Assembly (NCBI RefSeq): GCF_003999975.1
Contig: NZ_RJAC01000003.1
Location: forward strand, 496,001 to 560,000
Length of the DNA stretch: 64,000 nucleotides
Reading direction: 5' to 3'
Origin: Actinoplanes solisilvae
GTDB taxonomy: Bacteria > Actinomycetota > Actinomycetes > Mycobacteriales > Micromonosporaceae
This document shows, piece by piece, positions 24,805 to 33,745 of the stretch; position 1 is the first letter of the stretch, and each line of letters begins with the position of its first letter. The position numbers and the translations under genes are program-made. The notes under the pieces were generated by a model that saw only the letters and a list, made by a program, of their open reading frames with translations, did not search any database and had not been told where the DNA came from.

Positions 24805-25766
24805 CGGGCGTACAGATCGAGGGCGCGCGCGCCCTCGTCACGGGCGGGGCGGGCACCATCGGCTCGCACGTCGTCGACGAACTGGTCCGCGGCGGGGCGG
24901 CCGAGGTCGTCGTGCTGGACAACTTCGTGCGCGGCCGCCGCGACAACCTCGCGCAGTCGCTCGCGAACGGTCCGGTGCGGCTGGTCGAGGGCGACATCCG
25001 CGACGCCGCGCTGGTGCGCGAGCTGACCGCGGGCCAGGACCTGGTGTTCCACCTGGCCGCCATCCGCATCACGCAGTGCGCCGAGGAGCCCCGGCTGGCC
25101 AACGAGGTGCTGGTCGACGGCACCTTCAACGTCGTCGAGGCGGCGGCCGAGGCGGGCGTCAAGAAGCTCGTCGCGTCGTCGTCGGCCTCGGTCTACGGCC
25201 TGGCCGAGCAGTTCCCGACCACCGAGCGCCACCACCCGTACAACAACGACACCTTCTACGGCGCGGCCAAGGCCTTCAACGAGGCCACGCTGCGCAGCTT
25301 CCACGCGATGAAGGGGCTCGACTACGTCGCGCTGCGCTACTTCAACGTGTACGGACCGCGGATGGACATCCACGGCCTCTACACCGAGGTGCTCATCCGC
25401 TGGATGGAGCGCATCGAGTCGGGCACGGCGCCGCTGATCCTGGGCGACGGGCTGCAGACGATGGACTTCGTGCACGTGGCCGACATCGCGAGGGCCAACA
25501 TCCTGGCCGCCCGCGCCGACGTCACCGACGAGGTGTTCAACGTGGCCAGCGGAACCGAGACGAGCCTGTGTGAGCTGGCCCAGGCGCTCAGCGACGTGAT
25601 GAAGTCCGACCTGGCCCCCGAGTTCGGCCCGGCCCGCGCGGTCAACGGCGTCACCCGCCGCCTGGCCGACACGAATGCCGCGGCCGACAAGCTGGGCTTC
25701 CGCGCCGAACTGTCGCTCGACGAGGGCCTGCGGGGCCTCGTCGACTGGTGGCGGTCGTCGCGATGA
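24801..25766 (+). CDS. NAD-dependent sugar epimerase/dehydratase (extended SDR)
   Basis: The 321-residue protein carries a Rossmann motif VTGGAGTIGSHVVDEL (TGGxGxxG) and the catalytic S..YGLAEQ / Y-x-x-x-K set (SSSASVYG and FYGAAKAF). It should epimerise or dehydrate a nucleotide sugar at C4. The GTG start overlaps the upstream stop as GTGA. Next to an aminotransferase it may supply a 4-keto intermediate. Confidence 0.85.
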   Translation: MTGVQIEGARALVTGGAGTIGSHVVDELVRGGAAEVVVLDNFVRGRRDNLAQSLANGPVRLVEGDIRDAALVRELTAGQDLVFHLAAIRITQCAEEPRLANEVLVDGTFNVVEAAAEAGVKKLVASSSASVYGLAEQFPTTERHHPYNNDTFYGAAKAFNEATLRSFHAMKGLDYVALRYFNVYGPRMDIHGLYTEVLIRWMERIESGTAPLILGDGLQTMDFVHVADIARANILAARADVTDEVFNVASGTETSLCELAQALSDVMKSDLAPEFGPARAVNGVTRRLADTNAAADKLGFRAELSLDEGLRGLVDWWRSSR

Positions 25767-26878
25767 TCCCGGTGATGATTCCCCAGCTCGGCGAGGAGGA
25801 GGCCCAGGCCGCGGCCGACGCCGTCCGCTCCGGCTGGGTCGCCCAGGGTCCCCGCGTGGCCCGCTTCGAGCAGGAGTTCGCGGCCGCCGTCGGCGCGACC
25901 CACGGCGTCGCGGTCAGCTCCTGCACCACCGCCCTGCACCTGGCCCTGGTGCTGCTCGACGTGCAGCCGGGCGACGAGGTCGTCGTACCGTCGCTGTCGT
26001 TCATCGCGACGGCGAACGCGGTCCGCTACGTCGGAGCCACCCCGGTCTTCGCCGACGTCGATCTGGCCACCGGCAACGTCACGGTCGAGACGATCGAGGC
26101 CGTACGCACCCCGCGCACCCGGGCGGTCATCGCGGTGCATCAGGGCGGTGTCCCGTTCGACACGGCCGCGCTGCGCAAGGCGGCCGACGGCTGGGGCGTC
26201 CACCTGGTCGAAGATGCCGCGTGTGCCGCCGGTTCGACCGCCTACGGGCAGCCGGCCGGGGCGGGCGCGACCATCGCCGCCTGGTCGTTCCACCCGCGCA
26301 AGCTGCTCACCACCGGGGAGGGCGGCATGGTCACGGTGGACGACGCCGCGCACGCGGCCCGGCTGCGGCGGCTGCGTGAGCACGGCATGAACGTCTCGGC
26401 CGCCGATCGCCACGCCAGCAGCCAGCCGGTGCTGGAGGCATACCTGGAGACCGCCTTCAACTACCGGATGACCGACATCCAGGCCGCGGTCGGGCTCGTG
26501 CAGCTCGGCCGTCTCGCCGGACTGGTCGCCCAGCGCCGTGAACTGGCCGCGCGGTATCAGGAGTTGCTGGCCGACGTCGAGGGCCTCACCCCGGTGCGGG
26601 ACCCGGCGTACGGCCAGACCAACTACCAGTCGTTCTGGGTCCTGCTCGACGAACGGCATGAACGGGACGAGGTGCTGGCCGAGCTGGCCCGCCAGGGCGT
26701 GTCGGCCCGACGCGGCATCATGGCCGCCCACCTCGAACCGGCGTACGCGGACGTCGAGGCGGGACCGCTGCCGAACACCGAGCGGATCACCCGCGAGTCG
26801 CTGATCCTGCCCCTGCACCACAAACTGACCGCGGACGACCAGGAGCACATCGTGGGCGTCCTGAAAGGGCTCGCATGA
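25763..26878 (+). CDS. DegT/DnrJ/EryC1/StrS aminotransferase (first copy)
   Basis: The 371-residue PLP enzyme shows SSCTTALHLAL (PLP phosphate site), DAACAAG and the PLP-binding Lys in SFHPRKLLTTGEGG. Members transfer an amino group from glutamate to a keto-sugar nucleotide. ATG at 25763 gives a four-base ATGA overlap with the epimerase; a GTG at 25748 in frame is also possible. Pairing with the preceding epimerase/dehydratase suggests amination at C4, but regiochemistry cannot be read from sequence. Confidence 0.88.
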   Translation: MIPVMIPQLGEEEAQAAADAVRSGWVAQGPRVARFEQEFAAAVGATHGVAVSSCTTALHLALVLLDVQPGDEVVVPSLSFIATANAVRYVGATPVFADVDLATGNVTVETIEAVRTPRTRAVIAVHQGGVPFDTAALRKAADGWGVHLVEDAACAAGSTAYGQPAGAGATIAAWSFHPRKLLTTGEGGMVTVDDAAHAARLRRLREHGMNVSAADRHASSQPVLEAYLETAFNYRMTDIQAAVGLVQLGRLAGLVAQRRELAARYQELLADVEGLTPVRDPAYGQTNYQSFWVLLDERHERDEVLAELARQGVSARRGIMAAHLEPAYADVEAGPLPNTERITRESLILPLHHKLTADDQEHIVGVLKGLA

Positions 26879-27882
26879 CGCCCGGTCTGACCACGACCCG
26901 GCTGCTGCGGCTGATGCGCCGCTCGATCGACGAGACCCGGCTCGACCTCACCGGGGCCGTCGTCCTCACCGAGGCGGCGACCGGACCGTACGCGGTCACG
27001 CCCGTGCTGGCCGCGATGGCCGGCGCGACCGAGGTCGTCGCGCTGACCCGCAGCACCCGGTACGGTACGGCGGCCGAGGTCACCCGCCAGACGATGGCCC
27101 TCGCCGAACCGGCCGGGGTCGCCGGGCGCATCACCGTCACCGCCGAACGCCGGCCGGCCGACATCGCGCGGGCCGACGTGGTCACCAACAGCGGCCACGT
27201 GCGCCCGATCGACCAGGCGATGGTCGATCTGATGAAACCCACCGCGGTCGTCCCGCTGATGTTCGAGGCGTGGGAGGCCGAGGCCGGGCGCACCGACCTC
27301 GACCTGGCCGCCCTGCGCAAACGGGGCATCGCGGTGGCCGGCACCAACGAGCGGCACCCCGCGGTCGACGTCTTCTCCTACCTCGGGCTGATGGCCGTCA
27401 AGCTGCTGCTCGACGCGGGAATCCCGCCCTACCGCAGCCGCATCGCCGTGCTGTGCGACAACCCGTTCCTCGACTTCCTGGTGCGCGGCCTGATCGCCGC
27501 CGGGGCCGAGGTGACGGCGGCGGCGTCGCTGGGCGAGCTGGTCAACGCCCCGCGACCCGAGGCCCTGATCGTCTCGATGCGCCCGACCGGCGGCCCGGTC
27601 CTCAGCCGCGCCGAGATGGACGTGGTCGCCACCCGCTGGCCGGGTCTGGTGGTCGCTCAGTACTGGGGCGACCTCGACCGCGACGGCCTGACCGATCGCG
27701 GCCTGGCCGTCTGGCCCGCGGTCCCGCCGGGCGCCGGCCACATGGGCGTGCTGCCCTCGGCCGTGGGCCCCGACCCGATCGTCCGGCTGCAGACCGGCGG
27801 GCTCAAGGTGGCCGAGGTGCTGCTGCGACCGGCCGGGGAGCGTACCGCCGAAGACCTGGAGTTCGTGGATGAGCTCGGCTGA
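26875..27882 (+). CDS. Unrecognised Rossmann-like enzyme in amino-sugar operon
   Basis: I cannot name this 335-residue protein. It has two alpha/beta halves. The first ends with a dehydrogenase-like pattern (RADVVTNSGHVRPIDQAMVDLMKP, positions about 100-124 split by helix), then VVPLMFEAWE and GTNERHPAVDVFSYLG. The second begins like a nucleotide-binding fold (RIAVLCDNPFLDFLVRGLI). The look is of a D-2-hydroxyacid-dehydrogenase or SAH-hydrolase-type NAD-binding architecture, without their active-site motifs. It is coupled by ATGA to the aminotransferase and overlaps the formyltransferase by 14 bp, so it is probably part of the same sugar pathway. Confidence 0.6.
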   Translation: MTPGLTTTRLLRLMRRSIDETRLDLTGAVVLTEAATGPYAVTPVLAAMAGATEVVALTRSTRYGTAAEVTRQTMALAEPAGVAGRITVTAERRPADIARADVVTNSGHVRPIDQAMVDLMKPTAVVPLMFEAWEAEAGRTDLDLAALRKRGIAVAGTNERHPAVDVFSYLGLMAVKLLLDAGIPPYRSRIAVLCDNPFLDFLVRGLIAAGAEVTAAASLGELVNAPRPEALIVSMRPTGGPVLSRAEMDVVATRWPGLVVAQYWGDLDRDGLTDRGLAVWPAVPPGAGHMGVLPSAVGPDPIVRLQTGGLKVAEVLLRPAGERTAEDLEFVDELG

Positions 27883-28840
27883 CCGGCCGCGGGTCGTGCT
27901 GGTCGGCGTCGGCCCCACCACCGCCACGGCGCTCGCCGGGCTGCTCGACGGCTTCGAGGTCACCACCCTGCTGCGGCCCGGCGACGACGACGTGACCGGC
28001 CTGGCCGCCCGAGAGGGAGTGACGGTCGAGGGCGACACGTCGGTCGCGTCGCTGACCCGGGTCGTCGACCGCGACCGGCCCGACGCCGTCGTGGTCTCGT
28101 CGTACGACCGGATCCTGCCCGCGGCCCTGGTCGCCGGGCGGCCGTTCGTCAACGTGCACTACGCGCCGCTGCCCCGATACCGGGGACGGGCGACGGTCAA
28201 CTGGGCGCTCATCAACGGCGAGCCGGACGCGCACATCAGCATCCACTGCCTCGAACCGTCGCTCGACGCGGGCGGGTTGCTGTTCACCGGCAGCGTGCCG
28301 ATCGGCCCGGCCGACACCGTGTCCACGCTGTACGACCAGCTCAACGACCTGCAGCGCAAACACCTCGGCGACGCCGTACGCCGCCGGCTCGCGGGCGACC
28401 TGGGCACAGCGCAGGACGAGAGTGCGGCCAGCTACTCGTGCACCCGGCTGCCTGAGGACGGTGAGATCACCTGGGCCGAGCCGACGGCGAAGCTCGACCG
28501 GCTGATCCGCGCCCTCGCGCCGCCGTTCCCGGCCGCCTACACCTACCTCGGTTTGCGCCGGCTGGAAGTGCTGCGCGCCGAGGTGCGGCACGACGCGCCC
28601 CGCTACGACGGGCGGGTCCCGGGCCGTCCAGTCGGCCGGTCGTCCGCCGAGGGCTGGGTCGACGTGCTCACCGGCGACGGCGTCCTGCGCCTGCGCACCG
28701 TACGGCTGGAGGGTTCGGAACCCGCTCCGGCCGCCACGGTCATCCGCTCGGTGAAACAGACCCTCGGCCTGCACACCCACGGCTTGCTGACCCTCATCGC
28801 CGAGCTCCAGAGCCGGCTCGAACCGCTTGGAGAGGCATGA
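27869..28840 (+). CDS. Formyltransferase-family enzyme, likely sugar N-formyltransferase
   Basis: The 323-residue protein has the 10-formyl-THF transferase core: VNVHYAPLPRYRG (Asn and His of the catalytic set plus the LPxYRG loop) and HCLEPSLDAGG (catalytic Asp). The N-terminal fold is shorter than in Met-tRNA formyltransferase, and a C-terminal beta domain follows. In an amino-sugar operon it most likely formylates a sugar amine, as in VioF/WlaRD-type enzymes. It begins inside the end of the previous gene and ends in an ATGA overlap with the next. Confidence 0.82.
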   Translation: MSSADRPRVVLVGVGPTTATALAGLLDGFEVTTLLRPGDDDVTGLAAREGVTVEGDTSVASLTRVVDRDRPDAVVVSSYDRILPAALVAGRPFVNVHYAPLPRYRGRATVNWALINGEPDAHISIHCLEPSLDAGGLLFTGSVPIGPADTVSTLYDQLNDLQRKHLGDAVRRRLAGDLGTAQDESAASYSCTRLPEDGEITWAEPTAKLDRLIRALAPPFPAAYTYLGLRRLEVLRAEVRHDAPRYDGRVPGRPVGRSSAEGWVDVLTGDGVLRLRTVRLEGSEPAPAATVIRSVKQTLGLHTHGLLTLIAELQSRLEPLGEA

Positions 28841-29928
28841 ACAAGATCCCGCTCGTCGACCTGGCCGCCGCCCACCAGGAGGTGGCCGAGGAGGTCGAGG
28901 CCGGATTCAAACGCGTCCTCGCCGCCACCGCGTTCGTCGGCGGGCCCGAGGTCGCGGCGTTCGAGCAGGAGTACGCGGCCTTCTCCGGCCTGCCGCACTG
29001 CGTCGGGGTGGCCAACGGCACCGACGCCCTCGAACTCGCGCTGCGGGCCGTCGGTGTGGGACCGGGCGCCGAGGTGATCCTGCCGGCCAACACGTTCATC
29101 GCGACGGCCGAGGCGGTGGCCCGCGCGGGCGCCCGGGTCGTGCTCGTGGACTGCGACCCCCGCACCTACCTGATCGACGTCGACGCCGCCCTCGCCGCCG
29201 TCACCCCGGCCACCCGCGCGATCGTGCCGGTGCACCTGTACGGTCAGCTCGCGCCGGTCGAGCGGCTGCGTGCCGGGCTCGCCGGTCGGGACGTCACCAT
29301 CGTCGAGGACGCGGCGCAGTGTCAGGGCGCGACCCGTCACGGCCGTGGCGCCGGGGTCGACGGCATCGCCTCGACCAGCTTCTACCCGGGCAAGAACCTC
29401 GGGGCGTACGGGGACGCCGGTGCTGTGGTCACCGACTCGGAGCAGTGGGCGACGACCGTACGCACTCTGGGCAGTCACGGCGGCCTCAAGCGCTACACCC
29501 ATGACCTGATCGGCGTGAACAGCCGTCTCGACGGTCTGCAGGCGGTGGTGCTGCGGGCCAAACTGGACCGGCTGGCCACCTGGAACGCGCGCCGTCGCGC
29601 GGCCGCCGCCCGCTACGACGAGCTGCTCGCCGGCCTCGACGTCGTGCTGCCCGAGACCCTCGAGGGCAACGAGCACGTGTGGCACATCTACTGCGTACGG
29701 GTTCCCCGGCGCGACGAGGTGCTCGCCAAGCTCAACGCCGAGGGCGTCGGCGCCGCCATCCACTATCCGATCCCCGTGCACCGCACCGGCGCCTTCGAAC
29801 ACCTCGGCGGATCGTTCCCGAACGCCGAGGCCGTCGCCCCGCAACTGCTGTCGCTTCCGATATATCCGCAGATCACCGAGGAACAGCAGGTCCGGGTGGC
29901 CGATGTGCTGGCGCGGGCGCTCCGCTAA
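28837..29928 (+). CDS. DegT/DnrJ/EryC1/StrS aminotransferase (second copy, WbpE/FdtB-like)
   Basis: The 363-residue PLP enzyme has VANGTDALELAL, EDAAQCQGA and the PLP Lys in TSFYPGKNLGAYGDAG. This form (start IPLVDL, GTDALELAL) is typical of 3-aminotransferases such as WbpE and FdtB. It would aminate the 3-keto sugar made by the 23728 oxidoreductase. ATG overlaps the previous stop. It ends the operon; no clear terminator is seen in the 121 bp before the next gene. Confidence 0.88.
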   Translation: MNKIPLVDLAAAHQEVAEEVEAGFKRVLAATAFVGGPEVAAFEQEYAAFSGLPHCVGVANGTDALELALRAVGVGPGAEVILPANTFIATAEAVARAGARVVLVDCDPRTYLIDVDAALAAVTPATRAIVPVHLYGQLAPVERLRAGLAGRDVTIVEDAAQCQGATRHGRGAGVDGIASTSFYPGKNLGAYGDAGAVVTDSEQWATTVRTLGSHGGLKRYTHDLIGVNSRLDGLQAVVLRAKLDRLATWNARRRAAAARYDELLAGLDVVLPETLEGNEHVWHIYCVRVPRRDEVLAKLNAEGVGAAIHYPIPVHRTGAFEHLGGSFPNAEAVAPQLLSLPIYPQITEEQQVRVADVLARALR

Positions 29929-30050
29929 GTTGCCCCTTCCTGGCTTAACGGTGGAGTCCGTGGTGTCGTACGCGGGCCATATCGTCGCCTGTGGACGAAT
30001 CTGAATCTTCGAACTCCCCCTTTTCTCCGGCGTAGAGGCTGCAGGACGAT

Positions 30051-33000
30051 ATGAGCAACGCTTACTTCGATGCCGGTCCGATCCGGCGTCATCCGATACG
30101 GGCGGCGCTGGCCGCCGCCGCGACCGCCGCGCTGGTCGCCGCGGGCCTGGTCGGCCTGCAAACGGCCCCGGCGTCGGCGGCGACCTGCTCGCCGAACCCG
30201 GTGGTCTGCGAGAACGCGAAGGACGGCAACCCGTCGGGGGAGTGGGACATCCTCGGCGCGGGCGACGAGACCGTGCAGGGCTTCTCCACCGACATGAGCG
30301 TCAACGCCGGTGAGACCGTCCGCTTCAAGGTGCGGGCCGAGCACGCCTTCACCATCGACATCTACCGGCTCGGCTACTACGGCGGTGACGGCGCCCGCAA
30401 GGTGACGCCGCTCGGCACGACCTACCCGGCGCAGAACCAGAACACCGCCTGCGTCACCGACGAGGTCACCCAGATCTACGACTGCGGCTCCTGGGCCCAG
30501 ACGGCGAGCTGGGCGGTGCCGTCCACGGCGGTCTCCGGCGTCTACATCGCGCTGCTCAAGCGCACCGACACGCCCACCGTGCCCGGCAGTCACATCACCT
30601 TCGTCGTACGGGATGACGCGAGCACGTCCGACGTCTTCTTCAAGACTTCCGACGCGACGTGGCAGGCCTACAACACGTACGGTGGCACCAGCTTCTACAC
30701 CGGGCCGCAGGGGCGGGCCACGAAGCTGAGCTACAACCGGCCCTTCGCGACCCGTGGTGCGCTCGGCGGCCGCGACTTCCTGTTCAGCACCGAATATCCG
30801 ACGATCCGCTTCCTCGAGCGCAACGGCTACGACGTCACGTACACCACCGACGTCGACGCCGACCGCCGCGGCGGGCTGATCGCCAACCACAAGGTGTTCC
30901 TCTCCGTCGGCCACGACGAATACTGGTCCGGCACGCAGCGCACGGCCGTCGAGGCCGCCCGCGACGCCGGGGTCAACCTCGCGTTCCTCAGCGGCAACGA
31001 GGTCTACTGGAAGACCCGCTGGGAGAACAGCAAGGACGGCGCCAACACGGCCTACCGCACGGTGGTCTGCTACAAGGAGACCTGGGACGGCACCAAGAGC
31101 GACCCGACCCCCGAGTGGACCGGCACCTGGCGTGACCCCACCTACAGCCCGCCCTCCAACGGCGGCCGCCCCGAGAACGGCCTGACCGGCACCATGTTCC
31201 AGGCCAACCAGGACGACCTCACGATGGAGGTCCCGTCCGCGATGGGCAAGAACCGGCTGTGGCGTCACACCAACGTCGCGCAGGTGGCGCCGGGCGGCAA
31301 GGCGACCCTCGCCCCGCACACCATCGGCTACGAGTCGGACGAGGACATCGACAACGGCTTCCGCCCCGCCGGCCTGATCCGGCTGTCCGAGACGACCGGC
31401 CCGACGCCGGAATACCTCATCGACTTCGGCAAGACGGTCGTCGAGGGCACCACCACCCACCACATGACGCTCTACAAGGCGCCCAGCGGCGCCCTGGTCT
31501 TCGGGGCCGGCACCATCCAGTACGCCTGGGGCCTCGACGACTACCACGACACGTTCTTCGAAGAGATCGACCCGCCCGACAGCCGCATGCAGCAGGCGAT
31601 CATCAACCTGCTCGCCGACATGCGGGCCCAGCCGGCCACCCGGATGAGCAACCTCACCGCGGCGACCGCCTCGACCGACACCGTCGGCCCGACCGCGGCC
31701 GTCACCTCCCCGGCGGCGAGCGCCACGGCGGCCAACGGCGCGAAGATCACCGTGTCGGGCACCGCGGCCGACACCGGCGGTGGCGTCGTGGCCGGCGTCG
31801 AGGTGTCACTCGACAACGGCTCCACCTGGCACCCGGCCACCGGCACGACGAGCTGGTCCTACGCCGGGTACGTCTCCGGCGACGGCGCGGCGGCCATCAA
31901 GGTGCGGGCCACCGACGACAGCGCGAACATCGGCGCGATCGCCACCCGGTCGTTCACGCTGACCGGCTCGTCCACCCTGTTCGGGGCTCGGGTCCCGAAG
32001 GTCACGGCCACCAACGACTCCGACGCCACCGAGCTCGGCGTCAAGGTGATCCCGCAGACCGACGGGTTCATCAAGGGCGTCCGCTTCTACAAGGCCGCCA
32101 CGAACACCGGCCAGCACCACGGCAGCTTCTGGTCGGTCGACGGTGACCTGCTCGCCAGCGGCACCTTCACCGACGAGACGACCAGCGGCTGGCAGACCCT
32201 CGTCTTCCAGCAGGCCGTACCGGTCGTCGCCGGCGCCACGTACGTCGCCTCGTACACGGCGCCGAACGGGCGCTTCGCGGCCGACCAGTGGTCGTTCGCC
32301 TATCACAACTGGCAGGCGCCACCCCTGGTCGCGCCGCGCAGCCAGGACTCGGGCGGCAACGGCGTCTACGGCAACCCGGGCGACTTCCCGGTGCAGTCGT
32401 ACAAGGCCACCAACTACTACGTCGACGTGCTGTTCGACTCGTCCGCGCTGACCGCGCCCACCGTCTCGACGGTGACGCCCACGCCGAACGCGATCTACAT
32501 GCCCACGTCGACCGCCCCCACGGCCACGTTCAGCAAGCCGGTCAACCCGGCGACCATCCAGTTCACGATGACCGCCGACGGCAACGGCCCGGTCACGGGC
32601 ACGGCGTCCTACAACGCCACGACCCGCACCGCCACGTTCACCCCGGCGGCGCCGCTCGAAGCCGGCCGCAAGTTCACGCTCGAAGTGACCGCGGCCGACC
32701 CCAACGGCAACGTCGTGGCGTCGCCGCCGACCTGGTCGTTCACCACCGACCCGGGCACGACGACGGTGAGCAAGCTGTTCTCGCCGACCGACCTGCCGGC
32801 CACCCCCGCGATCAAGGACTCCGGCGCCATCTCGCTCGGCGTGAAGTTCACCCCGAACGCCGACGGCGAGGTCATCGGCATCCGGTTCTTCAAGGGCACC
32901 GGCAACGGCGGCACCCACACCGGATCGTTGTGGACGGCCACCGGCGGCCGGCTGCGGCAGGCCACGTTCGTCGGCGAGTCGTCATCCGGCTGGCAGACGG

Positions 33001-33731
33001 TCTACTTCGACGAACCGGTCGACGTGGCCGCGGGCACGAGCTACGTGGCGTCCTACTTCGCGCCCCGCGGCAACTACGCGGTCAGCAACGGGTTCTTCAA
33101 CACCAACTGGACGAACGGCCCGCTCAGCGCACCCGGCGGGGGCAACGGCGTCTACCTGTACGGGTCCGACGGCTGGCCGCAGAGCTCGTGGAACAACACG
33201 AACTACTGGGTCGACCCGCTGTTCGTGGCCGCGCCCCCGCAACCGCAGCCCGAGATGCCCGCCGACGCGGTCACGCTGTTCGACCCGTCCACGGTCCCGG
33301 CCAACCCGAACTGGAACGACTCGGGCAACGTCGAACTGGGCCTGCGGTTCACCTCGGACGTGGCCGGTCAGGTCAAGGGCATCCGCTTCTACAAGGGCGT
33401 CGACAACACCGGCTCGCACACCGCGACCCTGTGGTCGTCCGACGGTGACCCGCTCCGCACCGGCACGTTCGTCGGTGAGACCGGCTCGGGCTGGCAGACG
33501 ATGCTCTTCTCCAGCCCGATGACGATCACCCCCAACACGCAGTACGTGGTCTCGTACCGGGCGCCGGTCGGCCACTACGCGGTGCAGGCCGGGGGCTTGA
33601 GCACCCCGGTCGTCAACGCCCCGCTCAGATCGGTCGCCACCGGCGGTTCCTACCGCTACGGCGGCGGCTTCCCGACCAACCAGGTGGGCAGCAACTACTA
33701 CGTGGACGTCGTGTTCACACCCGCGAGCTGA
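30051..33731 (+). CDS. Large secreted protein: DMFase-like domain, Ig-like domains and three DUF4082 domains
   Basis: The 1226-residue protein has a signal peptide (cleavage near ASAA, about 43). Residues about 60-520 resemble the large-subunit domain of N,N-dimethylformamidase (DIYRLGYYGG, LFSTEYPTIRFLERNGYDV, SVGHDEYWS, FLSGNEVYWKTRW). An Ig-like domain (about 545-635), DUF4082 (about 645-800), a Big_5-like domain (about 805-905) and two more DUF4082 copies (about 905-1060 and 1075-1226) follow; the copies share GVRFYKG and GSGWQT-type motifs. DUF4082 is thought to be carbohydrate-related. It likely acts on or binds the polysaccharide outside the cell. ATG 30051 follows GCAGGACGAT. Confidence 0.85.
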   Translation: MSNAYFDAGPIRRHPIRAALAAAATAALVAAGLVGLQTAPASAATCSPNPVVCENAKDGNPSGEWDILGAGDETVQGFSTDMSVNAGETVRFKVRAEHAFTIDIYRLGYYGGDGARKVTPLGTTYPAQNQNTACVTDEVTQIYDCGSWAQTASWAVPSTAVSGVYIALLKRTDTPTVPGSHITFVVRDDASTSDVFFKTSDATWQAYNTYGGTSFYTGPQGRATKLSYNRPFATRGALGGRDFLFSTEYPTIRFLERNGYDVTYTTDVDADRRGGLIANHKVFLSVGHDEYWSGTQRTAVEAARDAGVNLAFLSGNEVYWKTRWENSKDGANTAYRTVVCYKETWDGTKSDPTPEWTGTWRDPTYSPPSNGGRPENGLTGTMFQANQDDLTMEVPSAMGKNRLWRHTNVAQVAPGGKATLAPHTIGYESDEDIDNGFRPAGLIRLSETTGPTPEYLIDFGKTVVEGTTTHHMTLYKAPSGALVFGAGTIQYAWGLDDYHDTFFEEIDPPDSRMQQAIINLLADMRAQPATRMSNLTAATASTDTVGPTAAVTSPAASATAANGAKITVSGTAADTGGGVVAGVEVSLDNGSTWHPATGTTSWSYAGYVSGDGAAAIKVRATDDSANIGAIATRSFTLTGSSTLFGARVPKVTATNDSDATELGVKVIPQTDGFIKGVRFYKAATNTGQHHGSFWSVDGDLLASGTFTDETTSGWQTLVFQQAVPVVAGATYVASYTAPNGRFAADQWSFAYHNWQAPPLVAPRSQDSGGNGVYGNPGDFPVQSYKATNYYVDVLFDSSALTAPTVSTVTPTPNAIYMPTSTAPTATFSKPVNPATIQFTMTADGNGPVTGTASYNATTRTATFTPAAPLEAGRKFTLEVTAADPNGNVVASPPTWSFTTDPGTTTVSKLFSPTDLPATPAIKDSGAISLGVKFTPNADGEVIGIRFFKGTGNGGTHTGSLWTATGGRLRQATFVGESSSGWQTVYFDEPVDVAAGTSYVASYFAPRGNYAVSNGFFNTNWTNGPLSAPGGGNGVYLYGSDGWPQSSWNNTNYWVDPLFVAAPPQPQPEMPADAVTLFDPSTVPANPNWNDSGNVELGLRFTSDVAGQVKGIRFYKGVDNTGSHTATLWSSDGDPLRTGTFVGETGSGWQTMLFSSPMTITPNTQYVVSYRAPVGHYAVQAGGLSTPVVNAPLRSVATGGSYRYGGGFPTNQVGSNYYVDVVFTPAS

Positions 33732-33745
33732 GAGGGAAAGGTTCG

